Positions 18,301 through 26,922 of a stretch of DNA of 64,000 nt are shown here, in pieces (positions within the stretch are counted from its first letter, which is position 1; the number at the start of each line of letters is the position of its first letter). The stretch is taken from positions 1 to 64,000 of the forward strand of contig JAPDRN010000136.1 of the NCBI GenBank assembly GCA_030247855.1, given 5' to 3'. The stretch is from Knufia peltigerae. Taxonomy: Eukaryota > Ascomycota > Eurotiomycetes > Chaetothyriales > Trichomeriaceae. A program made the position numbers and the translations under genes. The notes below the pieces were generated by a model. The model made no database searches, had not been told where the DNA came from, and worked only from the letters and a program-made list of their open reading frames with translations.

Positions 18301-20625
18301 ATGCTGGCATGGCTAAGGAAGTGGTGGGGTCCAAACAATGATGGTTCCGCCGGATCGAAGACCAAAGCCGAGGAGCCGTTTCATTCAGAACTGGACACCG
18401 GTTCGGACACGGAGGAAGAGGGAGCACCTTCCGGTGATCAGTTCCTGGATGATCAGCCCATCACCGGTCGATTGTCTGATCGATTCAATCGGGCGCCATT
18501 CGCGTCCCGGTTGGCTCATACGCTAGCCCAGCGCGCGGATCCGTCCAGCATCGTCGTTGGCCTATATGGCCCTTGGGGAGATGGAAAAACATCTGTCCTT
18601 GAAATGATGGGGGAGGCATTGAAGGAGTATCCGCGGGTCATTCTTGTGCGCTTCAATCCGTGGCATTTCCAAAGCCAAGACGCCCTGCTGCGAGGGTTCT
18701 TCGCGACACTTGCTGAGGCGATGGACGAATCCTTGCCCAATAAAATGGAGAGGGTGGGCGAGCTTCTGAAGCAGTACGGAGGGCTCTTGTCTCTTGCGAA
18801 CGTGACCTTCGCAGGTGCGGTTCAGATTTCCCCTGGGGAGGCCGCAAAGAGTGTGGGCGAGTCGTTGTCCACTGTGAGTCTGGAAGAGTTGCGCTCGCGA
18901 ATAGATCGAATGCTGGGCCAATCGAATCGCCGTTTGGTGGTTCTCGTTGACGACATCGATAGGCTGGATCGCGAGGAAACCCACGCCATCTTTAAGCTGG
19001 TCAAGCTGTCCGCTAGCTTCAAGCACACGTCGTACGTTCTGGCCTTCGACGATGACGTGGTTGCGGCGGCGTTGGGTGAACGCTACGGAGAGGGCGGGGC
19101 CAAGGGAGGCCGGGCGTTTCTTGAGAAGATCGTCCAAGTGCCGCTCAACCTTCCCCCGGCAGATACCAACAGCTTGCGATTGATCACTTTGGAGGGGGTT
19201 CAGAGGGCGGTTGATCAAACAGGGATTGTGCTCACCCAGAGTCAGGTGGACGCGTTCATTCGGCACTTTGATGACGTTATTGCGCCGGCACTCGGCACGC
19301 CGCGAAAAGCAAAGCTTCTATCAAACGCTCTCCTGTTTGCCCTGCCGATTCTTAAGGGCGAGGTGAACACCGTCGATCTGATGCTCATCGAGGGGGTTCG
19401 GGTGATTTATCCAGGCCTGTACGCTGCAATCCGATCCAACCGCGACCTTTTTCTTAAGGGCGGGCGCGCAGGCGGGCGCGATGATAATCAGAAGAAAGAA
19501 GAGGAAATCTCCGCTTTGCTGGAGAAATCGCTTCCTCACATCTCGGTCGAAGAGCGCGGCTGGATCCGTCGTCGGCTGCTGGAGCCGCTGTTCCCCAGGC
19601 TGGGAAATTCGATGTATGGCGGGGAGTGGGATTCGACTTGGGCTGCGGAGCAAAAGATCTGCGCGGGGGAGTACTTCCAGCGATACTTTGCCTACGGAGT
19701 GCCATTGGGCGACGTGCCTGATCGCCTGATTGCAGAGTTCATAGGAAGCGCGCAGGCGTTGTCACCCCCCGAAGCAAGGGAAGCGCTGGAACGGTTTGCA
19801 GAGAGGCAGGGCATGTCTCGCTTGGTTACAAGGCTTCGCCAGAGAAAAGAGGCTATCAACGCTACGGAAGCTAGGGCGATAGCACTCGCCTTTGCAAGGA
19901 ACGGGGATCTCCTGCCGCGGGAGCGGGGCATGCTAATGCCACTGGATACGCGCGGTTCGGCGGCCATTCTCATCGCGGACCTGCTAAGAAGGCTGCCCGC
20001 GGGCAGCGAAAGGCAAGGAGTGGCTGAACAGGTCATTCGGGAGGCATCGTCGGTTGGGTTTGTCTCCGATTGCTTGCGTTGGATCCATCATTACGACGAC
20101 AAGCCCGAAGACCGCCGAGTGCTTTCCGACGAGGGTGATAAAGCTCTCGCAAAGTTGGCCGTAGAACGAATCGAGGCTGAAAGCGCCGAAGCGCCATTCT
20201 TCCTTACCGAGCCCAAGGACGCCCCCACGCTCTATTGGCTATGGTGCCAAGAGACATCGGATGCACATGTGCAACACGCGCTCCGTGCCCAGTTGGATAC
20301 GTCGACGGACCGAGTGGATGCATTTTTGGCGTGTTTCGTGGGAGAGTCTTGGGGAGTTGAGAGTGGGATCCCCAGGCCGGGGGACTTTGATAGGCGCCAA
20401 TACGACTCTGTTTCCAAGCTTGTTGGCACGGACTACATTGCTGCCAAGCTCAAGGAGCGGTATGGGGCTGAATTGGACAGTCCTGAGGAATACCCGGCTG
20501 AGGGGATGGATCAACCACGCCGAGTCGCGCATCAGTTCATGAACGTACATATCTTCGTTACTCAGGAAAAAGGCTCGTCGAGCGGCAGCGACGCAACTCA
20601 TACAAGCGAAGAATCCATGAAGTAG
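18301..20625 (+). CDS. KAP family P-loop NTPase
   Basis: The 774-residue protein begins with an acidic linker and then a KAP P-loop domain: Walker A GLYGPWGDGKTS (residues 88-99), the family hallmark RFNPWHF (from residue 117), and Walker B VVLVDDIDRLD with Asp217. The C-terminal 350 residues are unfamiliar and mostly helical. KAP NTPases are usually membrane-associated; the F-plasmid phage-exclusion protein PifA belongs to this family, and many members sit in mobile islands. The ATG at 18301 follows AGGGGATCAAGAA; upstream in-frame sequence from 18244 lacks a better site. A convergent membrane-protein gene lies downstream. Confidence 0.82.
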   Translation: MLAWLRKWWGPNNDGSAGSKTKAEEPFHSELDTGSDTEEEGAPSGDQFLDDQPITGRLSDRFNRAPFASRLAHTLAQRADPSSIVVGLYGPWGDGKTSVLEMMGEALKEYPRVILVRFNPWHFQSQDALLRGFFATLAEAMDESLPNKMERVGELLKQYGGLLSLANVTFAGAVQISPGEAAKSVGESLSTVSLEELRSRIDRMLGQSNRRLVVLVDDIDRLDREETHAIFKLVKLSASFKHTSYVLAFDDDVVAAALGERYGEGGAKGGRAFLEKIVQVPLNLPPADTNSLRLITLEGVQRAVDQTGIVLTQSQVDAFIRHFDDVIAPALGTPRKAKLLSNALLFALPILKGEVNTVDLMLIEGVRVIYPGLYAAIRSNRDLFLKGGRAGGRDDNQKKEEEISALLEKSLPHISVEERGWIRRRLLEPLFPRLGNSMYGGEWDSTWAAEQKICAGEYFQRYFAYGVPLGDVPDRLIAEFIGSAQALSPPEAREALERFAERQGMSRLVTRLRQRKEAINATEARAIALAFARNGDLLPRERGMLMPLDTRGSAAILIADLLRRLPAGSERQGVAEQVIREASSVGFVSDCLRWIHHYDDKPEDRRVLSDEGDKALAKLAVERIEAESAEAPFFLTEPKDAPTLYWLWCQETSDAHVQHALRAQLDTSTDRVDAFLACFVGESWGVESGIPRPGDFDRRQYDSVSKLVGTDYIAAKLKERYGAELDSPEEYPAEGMDQPRRVAHQFMNVHIFVTQEKGSSSGSDATHTSEESMK

Positions 20626-20741
20626 TTTGTTCGAGTCATGGCAGGGGCACATGGCCATGGACGGCAGCCCCGCAGCATTCGATCCAGGTTAAAAGATTGA
20701 TTTGCCCATGGTGCTGAGATTGCTCACGGATTCCATCGCGC

Positions 20742-21509
20742 TCATTCGGGTGCGATGGCACACAAGCGTCGAACGTACGTGGGATAGGTGCCAGAAGCGG
20801 CGCCGACTATGACTACATTGTCGTTGATGCGATGCGTTCTTTCGTCAGGTTTTGTGGTGCAGGCGGGGTCATCGTGGAGGTCCAAGAAGAGTGCTGACTT
20901 CCGGGCCAGAGCTTGCATCCAAGAAGGCACGATCGCGGGGCCGCTCGTATTGGAGATGATGAGTGCGATCGAAAGACCTGCAAGGACTCGTGCCACGAGG
21001 AGCAAGACGTCTTTCTCCTCCAGCGGGCCCCAAGTCAGGAATATTCTCGCTCCAGCCCAGAGCATTAGTCCTGCGGTGGAAAGTGTGCTGACGACAATCG
21101 CCACCACTGACACGACCCGAAGCACGGACAGCGGTAGCAGCAGCGCAATTGTGGTCGGAAAGTGCGTCGGGTCTTGGCCGGTCGCCTCGTTCACTGCCAT
21201 TTTGCTGATGCCCGTTGCAGCTGCCAGTGCCATCACGCTCGCGCCGGTCACCAACAGCTTCACGAGAGGAAGCTGGAGCTTGGGTGTGACCCACAGGTAT
21301 GTCTCGCGCAGAAAACCAAAAGCGAGAAGGCCGCTAGAGGCGTAGGCCAGGCAGCTGGTTAGCAGTCCGCGCGGGGAGGCGTGAAAGGAGGCGATGGCCA
21401 TCAGCAGAAGCGCTAAACCTACCAAGTAGACTTTGATTGCTAGCGATTGGTTCTCCCACCAAGCAGAAAAACGCTGATAACAATTAAGGCGTTCCGCAGC
21501 ATCGGACAT
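20742..21509 (-). CDS. Multi-pass membrane protein of unknown function
   Basis: The 255-residue protein contains about five hydrophobic segments: IKVYLVGLALLLMAIASF, LTSCLAYASSGLLAFGF, LLVTGASVMALAAATG, VVSVVAIVVSTLSTAGLML and LLLVARVLAGLSIALII. A soluble C-terminal domain of about 60 residues follows, with a DLHDDPACTTKPDERTHR stretch. The ATG at 21509 has a GAGGGGGG purine run about 8 bases upstream; an ATG 6 bases earlier is too close to it. It is convergent with the KAP NTPase gene. No family recognised. Confidence 0.65.
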   Translation of the reverse strand: MSDAAERLNCYQRFSAWWENQSLAIKVYLVGLALLLMAIASFHASPRGLLTSCLAYASSGLLAFGFLRETYLWVTPKLQLPLVKLLVTGASVMALAAATGISKMAVNEATGQDPTHFPTTIALLLPLSVLRVVSVVAIVVSTLSTAGLMLWAGARIFLTWGPLEEKDVLLLVARVLAGLSIALIISNTSGPAIVPSWMQALARKSALFLDLHDDPACTTKPDERTHRINDNVVIVGAASGTYPTYVRRLCAIAPE

Positions 21510-21593
21510 CCACATTCCCCCCTCTCGAATGAAAGGAGATGGTCTCGTGCTGCCGTCGCAGTGGATGAGACTACTGATGCATCAAGGCGGCGG

Positions 21594-21977
21594 TCAGGCC
21601 TTTTCAGAGTCCGCCAAGAGGCGGTCAATGGCTTGCTTTCGCTTTCCTGGGGGAAGTGCGGTCAGCTCTTCTAGGGCTTGAGACAGCTTGACCTGCTGGG
21701 CCTCGCTTTGAACACCCAATGCCAAAATAGCGTCGGCCATCGCCGGCGTCGTCGCCAGCAGGTAGGCCGGCGGCACGTCCAGCGCCTGCGCCAGCTCAAA
21801 CAGTGCTTCCAAGCTCACCGTCATCGATTCGCTTTCATAGCGACTGATGCGAGCCGATGCGGTGTCTTTGTCCAGGCCCATCCTGACCCCCACTTCGCGC
21901 TGGCTGAAGCCTCGAAGGATCCTGGCTTGGCGCAGTCGCGCCGCCACGATCGCTCGCGGAGTTGTCGGCGTAGTCAC
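21594..21977 (-). CDS. XRE family helix-turn-helix transcriptional regulator
   Basis: The 127-residue protein has an N-terminal Cro/C1-type HTH: VAARLRQARILRGFSQREVG, VRMGLDKDTASARISRYES and ALDVPPAYLLATT. The C-terminal 45 residues form a helix (QQVKLSQALEELTALPPGKR). The start is uncertain: a GTG at 21977 gives MTTPTTPRAIVAAR, the usual length before the HTH, whereas a GTG at 22007 adds ten residues. It is divergent from the envelope-protein genes starting at 22097 and probably regulates itself and them through the 120-base spacer. Confidence 0.82.
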   Translation of the reverse strand: MTTPTTPRAIVAARLRQARILRGFSQREVGVRMGLDKDTASARISRYESESMTVSLEALFELAQALDVPPAYLLATTPAMADAILALGVQSEAQQVKLSQALEELTALPPGKRKQAIDRLLADSEKA

Positions 21978-22096
21978 AGGCTGAACGGATGCAGTGCAGG
22001 CATGCACCGATGATGACCCAAGCCCTACGCGCCGGGTAGACTCTACGTGCCACGTAAGTTTGTGGCAAGTCAATCCATCACGGAACGAGGGGCTGT

Positions 22097-22960
22097 ATGA
22101 AGAACGGTGCAGTTCTGGCTGGCGCGCTCGCGCTGGCCGTAGCGACGGGCGCCAGTGCCCAACCCACGACCGCATCGGGCCTGCTTCGGCAGATCGGTGG
22201 GGTCCTTTCTGGAAAGTCTGGGTCACAGGCCAAGGTGTCCCATCCCCTGTACGCCGAGCCGGCCGGCATGTACTGGGACCTGGACGGGGACACCCTTGAT
22301 GGTGTTCAGCACCTGCGCGAAGGGCTGTCCTCCACCGGCGCGCAAGGGATCGACATGTGTGACATGGGCTTGTTGGCCATGGCCTATTCCTCCTACCAGT
22401 TGCGGCCTGACAAACGGCAGTGGTGCTTGCGGCAGGCGTGGGTGGCCGCAAAGAGGACGACGGGCAGCAAAGAGGCAGAGCCGCCTGCGGCGGCGCTCGA
22501 GCAGCGCTTCGGGCCGGCCTTCGACGCGCGGCTCGAGCGGTTCAAAAGCGTTCGGCGGTATGCCGTTCGCCCTAACTTCAAAGCGCTCGGTGGGGTCAGC
22601 TACAACGCGGATCGGGGCGTCATGGAAGTGTTCGTGCCGATGCCGCAGATCTCGCTTGCTGGCTTGAGTGTCACGGGGAAGAACTTCGTCCCTTGGATCC
22701 GCAAGACGCCCACCGGCGTGTCAAGCCCTCCGAACGCGGGGCGCTACCGGTTGCTGATCCGGATGGACCCCGCTGAAGCGGCCAACCTCGCGCGGCAGGG
22801 CCGGTCGTTCCAGGACGACCGTGTGGTCTTCTCGGTCAATCGGGTTTGGATCGACGGCACGGAACCCAAGATGGACGTGACCGTCGAGAAAGTGAGCTTG
22901 GGCTACCGGAACGAAACGATCGAAGTGGACGTCACCAAGAACCAAGGAGAAGGTGCATGA
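22097..22960 (+). CDS. Secreted/periplasmic protein of unknown function
   Basis: The 287-residue product starts with a Sec signal peptide (MKNGAVLAGALALAVATG, cleavage probably after ASA before QPTT). The mature part has three cysteines (DMCDMG and QWCLRQ) and a C-terminal beta-rich region with RYRLLIRMDP and VVFSVNRVWIDG. No family was recognised. A downstream lipoprotein gene overlaps its stop by 4 bases (ATGA) and a membrane-protein gene follows, so the three probably form one operon for an envelope function. The genes are high-GC and unlike the AT-rich parts of the island. Confidence 0.65.
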   Translation: MKNGAVLAGALALAVATGASAQPTTASGLLRQIGGVLSGKSGSQAKVSHPLYAEPAGMYWDLDGDTLDGVQHLREGLSSTGAQGIDMCDMGLLAMAYSSYQLRPDKRQWCLRQAWVAAKRTTGSKEAEPPAAALEQRFGPAFDARLERFKSVRRYAVRPNFKALGGVSYNADRGVMEVFVPMPQISLAGLSVTGKNFVPWIRKTPTGVSSPPNAGRYRLLIRMDPAEAANLARQGRSFQDDRVVFSVNRVWIDGTEPKMDVTVEKVSLGYRNETIEVDVTKNQGEGA

Positions 22961-23319
22961 AGCGTGGAATGGTGGTCGCCGCGGTAGCAGCTGTTGCCAT
23001 GATCGCCTGCGGTAAGGCGGAGCAGGGACCGTCGGTAGAGCAGGTTGCAAAGGGGTACGAGCAGTATTTGAACGCGAACCTGGTGGCCGAGCTGGGGCAG
23101 CGCGTGGAAGTGCGTGGCTGGGAGGACTTGAACGCCGACTGCAATCCGAGCGGGCCCGAGCGAACGACGTGCGTCACCGGCGGCACCCTCGATGTGATTG
23201 GTTTCCAGGCTGGGCGCCAGCTGAAGGAGGCTCCTGCGTCCGTGCCAGCACAGGCAGACCTGGTGTTTGAAAAGCGGGCGGGGCAGTGGGTGCTCATCGA
23301 CGCACAGAAGAAGCCTTAA
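22957..23319 (+). CDS. Small lipoprotein
   Basis: From the ATG at 22957, which overlaps the previous stop, the 120-residue protein reads MKRGMVVAAVAAVAMIACGK, a lipoprotein signal with lipobox AMIAC. The mature domain contains VEQVAKGYEQYLNANLV, two cysteines (NADCN and TTCVTGG, possibly disulphide-linked) and a C-terminal VFEKRAGQWVLID strand pair. The fold resembles small periplasmic domains that bind partner proteins, but no family is assigned. Translationally coupled to the upstream secreted protein. Confidence 0.65.
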   Translation: MKRGMVVAAVAAVAMIACGKAEQGPSVEQVAKGYEQYLNANLVAELGQRVEVRGWEDLNADCNPSGPERTTCVTGGTLDVIGFQAGRQLKEAPASVPAQADLVFEKRAGQWVLIDAQKKP

Positions 23320-23364
23320 CCGGCCCCTGCAACCCGCCCAAGGTCTCGCTCATTTGGAGGTTCC

Positions 23365-23859
23365 ATGAATGCCCATGCCCGCTCTCACTCGACCGCATCC
23401 CATATGCAGTGGGGCCTGCTCGCACCCGCAACGGTCCTCCTGGGCGGGGCTGGCCTGCTCGCCTTCGCAGGCAGTGCAGAAATTTCTGGAGAGCTGGGAC
23501 TTGCCTGGCTGGCTGTGGCGGCGTTCTCGGCTGGCGTTGGCGTGCTGGCGCTCCTCCTGCTGCTTTACGTGCTGAACTGGCGGGCAGCGCGCGTTAGGGC
23601 AGCCAGGGCGGCCAACCCCTTCCTGGAACCGAAGCGCGGGGGCTTCTGGAAGGGGGCATTGATGGGCACGCTGGTCGTGGTGGTCGTCCAAATGGCGAGC
23701 ATCGGCGTGGGGATCTTCTACCCCGGTCTGATTGAATCGGAGCGCAATTTCTTTATTTCCGTCCCGCCCTTGGCGTTGGCCGCCCTCTACACCGTCTTCC
23801 CGATTGCGCCACTGTTGGGCGGGTTGATCGGGCGCGTGTGGCGCGCAACCAGTCTGTAG
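23365..23859 (+). CDS. Multi-pass membrane protein
   Basis: The 164-residue protein has GGAGG 5 bases before its ATG. Four hydrophobic segments are visible: LLAPATVLLGGAGLLAFAG, LAWLAVAAFSAGVGVLALLL, ALMGTLVVVVVQMASIGVGI and PPLALAALYTVFPIAPLLG. A short basic loop (NWRAARVRAARAANP) separates the two pairs. It is the third gene of the probable operon with the secreted protein and the lipoprotein. No function recognised. A terminator hairpin follows at 23888. Confidence 0.62.
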   Translation: MNAHARSHSTASHMQWGLLAPATVLLGGAGLLAFAGSAEISGELGLAWLAVAAFSAGVGVLALLLLLYVLNWRAARVRAARAANPFLEPKRGGFWKGALMGTLVVVVVQMASIGVGIFYPGLIESERNFFISVPPLALAALYTVFPIAPLLGGLIGRVWRATSL

Positions 23860-23887
23860 GGTGGGTCGGGGACTTCTGACAACCATC

Positions 23888-23910
23888 AAAGGGGGCAAAT
23901 GCCCCCTTTC
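23888..23910. terminator. Bidirectional terminator hairpin
   Basis: AAAGGGGGC-AAAT-GCCCCCTTT is a perfect stem flanked by A on one side and T on the other. It lies between the convergent membrane-protein gene and the small minus-strand gene and can end transcription from both. Confidence 0.85.
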
Positions 23911-23945
23911 AGCGGTTCGCGAAAGATGCCAGCGATGATGGTCGC

Positions 23946-24149
23946 CTACGCCATTCGATGCTCGATCAAAGCCATCCGGTAGTTCTCACAGGCGTCCCTG
24001 AGCCCCGTTTTGGCCGCAGCGATCAACGCGTCGGTGCCCAGGACGGAAGCTTCGTTCCGTTCGATGATCAGGATCGGAAGGGCGTCCATGGCCTGTTGCC
24101 AGTCGCGCCCCAAGCCACAGTAGTCCTTGTTGTTGCAATTGTGGTCCAT
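23946..24149 (-). CDS. Hypothetical small cysteine-containing protein
   Basis: The 67-residue product begins MDHNCNNKDYCGLGRDWQQA. The ATG at 24149 is preceded by AAGGGGG at 8 bases, a good ribosome-binding site; an in-frame ATG at 24194 lacks one. The two N-terminal cysteines and the His suggest a possible metal site. The rest is helical (ALIAAAKTGLRDACENYRMA). It converges on the preceding operon across the shared terminator. No family recognised. Confidence 0.5.
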   Translation of the reverse strand: MDHNCNNKDYCGLGRDWQQAMDALPILIIERNEASVLGTDALIAAAKTGLRDACENYRMALIEHRMA

Positions 24150-24312
24150 CGTCTCTGCCCCCTTGAAGATGGAAGCATCTAACCATGCGCGCAAAGCTTC
24201 GCAAGGTATACAGAGGAGCAGATGTGCAGATATGTCGAGTCGTTGGCGATTCGGGGCTCAATTGCCACGGATGTCTCACTCCGTTGAGCTGCTACGTGGT
24301 CAATTCATAGCC

Positions 24313-24561
24313 TCAGGAATGGATGGCTGCATCGACGTTACTTGGGCGTGCAATTGAGTAGGCACGATTGCAGAGAGCGTGGCCCTCCCATCCTTCGCGG
24401 ACCAAGCTTCCTGTCAACGCCGTGACGCTGTCGTGCCAATCTGGGCTGGGTATGCCGGAACGGATATCCGTTTTCAAGCCCACTGCCTTCACCATCCAGC
24501 TAGTCACCTCGCATAGCACATCGCTCAAGAATTCACCGGGCCCGTAAAGTTTCGCCGGCAT
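24313..24561 (-). CDS. Hypothetical small protein
   Basis: The 82-residue frame from the ATG at 24561 reads MPAKLYGPGEFLSDVLCEVT and contains SGIPSPDWHDSVTALTGSLV. Amino-acid composition is protein-like and it is in an otherwise empty stretch. There is no clear ribosome-binding site and no family match, so it may be spurious. Base composition is intermediate between island and chromosome. Confidence 0.35.
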   Translation of the reverse strand: MPAKLYGPGEFLSDVLCEVTSWMVKAVGLKTDIRSGIPSPDWHDSVTALTGSLVREGWEGHALCNRAYSIARPSNVDAAIHS

Positions 24562-24611
24562 TGACAACGCACTGAGTGAGGGTAGTTTGAGCGCGGATTA
24601 AAAAGGCTGAT

Positions 24612-25217
24612 GTGGCTGATATGAATGTTAGCGATCTAGGGGGCAATAGTGGGAGTGCTTTTACGTCACTTCAGGCGGGAAGTGCTGTTAGCGTGCCCGG
24701 ATTGTGCTGCTGCGGCAGGCTGAGGGAGTTTTCGCGTCTGCCCCTGACCAAGATCAACGTGATCTTGGAGCCTTACGGCGTTAGCCTGCGTGAGGTTGAG
24801 GACGGGTTCGAAGCCGAAGGTTGGGATGGTCGTTACATATCGTTGGAGGAGTCGGCAAGTCTGACCTTCGATAGCATTTCGAAATTTTGGCACAGCTGGT
24901 TCCGCTATGTTTGGACTGTGACGGAAGAAGTTGAAAAGATTGACGCGTTTACAAAGGCCTATGCGGAGGAGTCCGCTGCCGGTCGGCTCAGGCTGATTGC
25001 GGTGTTGCGCGATTACCTATGGGGCGTGGACGACACTGGCTTGGAGTCGTTCTTCGATGAGATGATTCCCACTACAGGTTGCCGAATGGATGGCTGGGCC
25101 GAGAGGCTGACTCAAATTCTGCAACGGCCCGATGGGCAGTCTCCTTTCGGCGCAATCATCGCAAGTAGGCTCAGACAGGTCGATCCATTGTTTGAGACGT
25201 TATGGCGCCATCCCTAA
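24612..25217 (+). CDS. Hypothetical protein upstream of a nuclease-like gene
   Basis: The 201-residue protein may start at the GTG 24612 or the ATG 24621. The first 45 residues include a cysteine cluster (GLCCCGRLRE) that could bind a metal. The rest is helical and acidic with aromatic residues (FDSISKFWHSWFRYVW). The codon use and composition are AT-rich compared with the core. It ends 39 bases before the PD-(D/E)XK-like gene and carries no motif that tells its function, but the spacing suggests a two-gene unit. Confidence 0.6.
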   Translation: MADMNVSDLGGNSGSAFTSLQAGSAVSVPGLCCCGRLREFSRLPLTKINVILEPYGVSLREVEDGFEAEGWDGRYISLEESASLTFDSISKFWHSWFRYVWTVTEEVEKIDAFTKAYAEESAAGRLRLIAVLRDYLWGVDDTGLESFFDEMIPTTGCRMDGWAERLTQILQRPDGQSPFGAIIASRLRQVDPLFETLWRHP

Positions 25218-25256
25218 GGAGGTTGATGCTGGTCACCTGAGCCTCCGTCCGATAGG

Positions 25257-26297
25257 ATGCTTTTAAACCAGGACGGAACCAGGCGGATGACTGATCAGGT
25301 TGAGGGCCAGCGCGAAAAGCACGATGAGATTGGCCCAGTAGTGCGTGCATTCCTGTGGACTCTAGAGCGAGCGCGCCAGGTGACCGAAATGACCGAGCTT
25401 GATGAAGAGTCGGTGACTTCATTCATTATGAGTGGCGTGTCAGTCTGTGCGCCGCTCGTTGTCAAACTGGTGGGATCCGGTGACAAGGATATCGCTAAAG
25501 AATGTTACTGGGGTTCCTTTAAAAAAAGCAGTGGTGCCAAGAGCCCTTTCAGTGAAACTGCCACGGGTGCAGACTTCGCATTGGTGGTTGGCAAGCCCGA
25601 TGGCTCGGTGCGGTTGGCGATCTTTCAAGCCAAGAAGGCAAGTTTGCTCAAGCGGTCGGGTGAGGAGAGGCTTGATGTAAGGCGCGACCCGGCGGAGAGT
25701 GCGAAGGGAAATACACAGCTTGTGATGCTGATGGCCTATGGTTTGATGATCGCGAAAGTCGCCGCAAAGAAACGACCTACGTCTGAGTGCGGGTCCGGTG
25801 CGACGTTGGAGTATGCCTCCAACCTGAGAAAACTTTGGGATGCCAAGTCACCCACTGGATATCGATCATTGAAATGGGTTCATTATTTGGCGTACAAGTC
25901 GCAAAAGTTTGTATGTGTACCCCTCAGTAAGATGGGCGAGAAGGTTATTGATTCTGAATTTGCCGCTGCTCCTAAAGTCAATCATGTATTGGCTGGTGAT
26001 GAGCAAGACTTTTTCGATCTGATCAAGGAAGGTTTGACGGGCAGTGGTCAGGGGTGGTTGAAGTTGGATTGGGATGATTTGATTAAGTTGCTTCCAACTC
26101 TTGTTGATCTGGGTGCTGTCTATGTCGTTGACGAGAATGGGGAGCGTAGGCTTGCCTATGAAAATTTTTCTGAAAATGGTGTCTCCAATTTCGTCGAGAA
26201 GTGGCAGGCATCCGAGAGTTCGGAAGAGAGATTGAATAACTGGAATTCTCTGATTGATAGCTTGACATCTCCACATCGCGCTGCGTCACTGGGATGA
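25257..26297 (+). CDS. Putative PD-(D/E)XK nuclease-like protein
   Basis: The 346-residue protein is AT-rich. It contains SETATGADFALVVG (Glu100, Asp106) followed by RLAIFQAKKA (Gln124, Lys126). The spacing Asp-(17)-Gln-X-Lys matches the D-QXK variant of the PD-(D/E)XK nuclease core found in Mrr-like and related restriction enzymes. A helix with repeated acidic residues precedes it. The C-terminal half is unfamiliar. This motif reading is mine and not a database result. If correct, the gene is a DNA-cleaving effector of the island, possibly a defence function, acting with the preceding small gene. The start at 25257 is the first ATG in frame; 25287 is an alternative. Confidence 0.55.
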   Translation: MLLNQDGTRRMTDQVEGQREKHDEIGPVVRAFLWTLERARQVTEMTELDEESVTSFIMSGVSVCAPLVVKLVGSGDKDIAKECYWGSFKKSSGAKSPFSETATGADFALVVGKPDGSVRLAIFQAKKASLLKRSGEERLDVRRDPAESAKGNTQLVMLMAYGLMIAKVAAKKRPTSECGSGATLEYASNLRKLWDAKSPTGYRSLKWVHYLAYKSQKFVCVPLSKMGEKVIDSEFAAAPKVNHVLAGDEQDFFDLIKEGLTGSGQGWLKLDWDDLIKLLPTLVDLGAVYVVDENGERRLAYENFSENGVSNFVEKWQASESSEERLNNWNSLIDSLTSPHRAASLG

Positions 26298-26594
26298 GCC
26301 TAAGCTCATCGTCCCGACCAGTTCGCTCTCGTCGCTGTTTCGATTGCGCGCGCGAACCTGATTGAGGAGATTGGCGCGCGGAAGTGGTAAGGGGATTGAG
26401 GTTGAAGGAATCACCGACCGGCTTGATTGCGTTGCTGGGTCGAACCTCCTTTCTTTTGCTTCACATCAACGGCAGGGAGTAGAGAGTCCTAGATTGCCTC
26501 CGGCCCGGATGCCCTTCACAAGGCCCCAGGATTCCTAGTTAGAGCAATGGCATCGGAAAGGGCAGATCCGGGCCGGGGAAGTGGTTTGAAGGAG
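26298..26594. other. Gene-free stretch inside the island with a long imperfect hairpin
   Basis: This 297-base segment holds no credible gene. Near its right end CCGGCCCGGAT (26500-26510) pairs with ATCCGGGCCGG (26576-26586), and the pairing extends with a 2-base bulge through a further six bases (GCCCTT/AAGGGC), enclosing about 50 bases. It may be a terminator region, an untranslated RNA or a relic of recombination. Confidence 0.4.
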
Positions 26595-26858
26595 CTAGAG
26601 GGCGCCCAACTCACTGGTCAAGTCGCGCATTGCCTGCTGAATCGCCCCAGTGAACGCAAACCCTTCTTCTCCTGCGTGGGCGTCCGACGCTCCGGCTAGT
26701 GCCATTCCCCATGCCAGTGAAAACACCTGGGGGTTCGGATGGCTGGCAATGACCGCCCGCATCCCGTATTCCAGTGCCTTGATGTAGCCGCGGTGGGCTT
26801 CTAGGTCGACCTCGCATGCCTCAAGGCGCGCGGCCAACTGTTCTAGGGAAAGTTCCAT
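26595..26858 (-). CDS. Hypothetical helical protein
   Basis: From the ATG at 26858 the 87-residue protein reads MELSLEQLAARLEACEVDLE then HRGYIKALEYGMRAVIASHP. It is mostly helical and acidic. The chosen ATG gives a natural N-terminus, while an in-frame ATG at 27035 would overlap the divergent gene on the other strand. The two genes (this and 26923) start 64 bases apart in opposite directions and may share a regulatory region. No family recognised. Confidence 0.5.
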   Translation of the reverse strand: MELSLEQLAARLEACEVDLEAHRGYIKALEYGMRAVIASHPNPQVFSLAWGMALAGASDAHAGEEGFAFTGAIQQAMRDLTSELGAL

Positions 26859-26922
26859 AGGAGGGCTCGACAGGTGTGGGGTGAAGATTGGATAGTGGGT
26901 GACAGGTCTCCAGACTTTACCC

